A program made the position numbers and the translations under genes. A stretch of DNA of 64,000 nucleotides, taken from Brachybacterium subflavum. Its GTDB lineage: Bacteria; Actinomycetota; Actinomycetes; Actinomycetales; Dermabacteraceae. How positions within the stretch are numbered: position 1 is the stretch's first letter; each line of letters begins with the position of its first letter. The notes under the pieces were generated by a model. The model searched no databases, was not told the origin of the DNA, and saw nothing but the letters and a program-made list of their open reading frames with translations. The stretch lies in contig NZ_VIGP01000003.1 of NCBI RefSeq assembly GCF_009299795.1, positions 586,132 to 650,131 on the forward strand, written 5' to 3'. Shown here in pieces: positions 63,872 to 64,000 of the stretch.

Positions 63872-63943
63872 GGGCGATTGGCGCAGTGGTAGCGCGCTTT
63901 CCTGACACGAAAGAGGTCACTGGTTCGATCCCAGTATCGCCCA
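63872..63943 (+). tRNA. tRNA-Val (GAC), second copy
   Basis: 72 nt, identical to the minus-strand tRNA-Val at 63083-63154. Anticodon GAC. It is 25 bp after tRNA-Gly and directly before a terminator. Confidence 0.97.
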
Positions 63944-63948
63944 CGCTG

Positions 63949-63975
63949 AAGGCCCCGGTCATCGACCGGGGCCTT
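63949..63975 (+). terminator. Terminator of the rightward tRNA operon
   Basis: A 12-bp stem (AAGGCCCCGGTC with GACCGGGGCCTT), 3-nt loop and a following T. Confidence 0.88.
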
Positions 63976-64000
63976 TCTCGTGTCCGGGCCCCGCCTCTGG

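Noticed and set aside
63692..63892. Plus-strand frame of 66 codons through the rightward tRNA operon
   Set aside because: It runs through tRNA-Gly and only reads tRNA sequence.
63083..63943. Integration site or prophage remnant at the tRNA cluster
   Set aside because: No integrase, no partial tRNA repeat and no change of composition; only complete tRNA genes are present.

Overview
This is a very GC-rich, gene-dense chromosomal window with many GTG starts, 4-bp ATGA/GTGA gene overlaps and an actinobacterial gene set. That set includes a class II DAHP synthase, an actinobacterial CtaF, a Rieske protein with extra N-terminal membrane spans, a DnaQ-GIY-YIG fusion, PknL with an Rv2175c-like partner, and DUF4192, DUF3043 and DUF6286 proteins. 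It comes from an Actinomycetota genome, probably Micrococcales. A Dermabacteraceae/Brachybacterium-like source is my guess from general impression only. Almost everything is core genome. I see no insertion sequence, prophage, integrase or CRISPR array.

Layout. 1-5.3 kb is a leftward sugar-type ABC uptake operon (HAD hydrolase, RpiR regulator, MalF-type permease, lipoprotein, MalG-type permease, then the start of an RNase J-like metallo-hydrolase) behind a clear inverted-repeat operator candidate. 5.4-8.7 kb holds the principal sigma factor, a universal stress protein and homoserine O-acetyltransferase. 8.8-23 kb holds a DUF4192 protein, a polyprenyl diphosphate synthase, the Rv2175c-like DNA-binding protein, PknL, DAHP synthase, an acyltransferase, an esterase, a ROK kinase, a fatty acyl-CoA ligase, the exonuclease/GIY-YIG fusion and a stand-alone RAM-domain protein. 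23-38 kb is aerobic respiration: trpD, then ctaE-qcrC-qcrA-qcrB rightward and ctaC-ctaD-ctaF leftward, with a five-gene Asp23/Gls24 envelope-stress operon between them, followed by erpA, an M20 peptidase and a DUF3043 protein. 38-57 kb holds aspS, a DEAD-box helicase, thioredoxin, hisS, a DUF349 protein, an AbiEi-like protein, rel, apt, secF, secD, yajC, ruvB, ruvA, ruvC and yebC. 57-63 kb holds a PrsW-type membrane protease, a HIT protein, thrS and an OFA-type MFS transporter. The window ends in a six-gene tRNA cluster with identical Gly and Val genes on both strands.

How it fits together. From memory, the gene order matches two Mycobacterium tuberculosis blocks (about Rv2173-Rv2204 and Rv2572-Rv2614), here placed end to end. 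The respiratory genes encode most of a bc1-aa3 supercomplex. Rel, aspS, hisS, thrS, the helicase and the tRNAs serve translation and its stringent control. YajC/SecD/SecF act in protein export and RuvABC in recombination.

Most interesting for follow-up: the Asp23 operon with a palindrome over its promoter, the uncharacterised ABC/HAD/RpiR operon and its operator, a set of likely leaderless genes, a 26-bp perfect palindrome at the end of hisS, PrsW in the place usually held by phosphatidylinositol-synthesis genes, and an AbiEi-like gene whose 3' end overlaps rel tail to tail.
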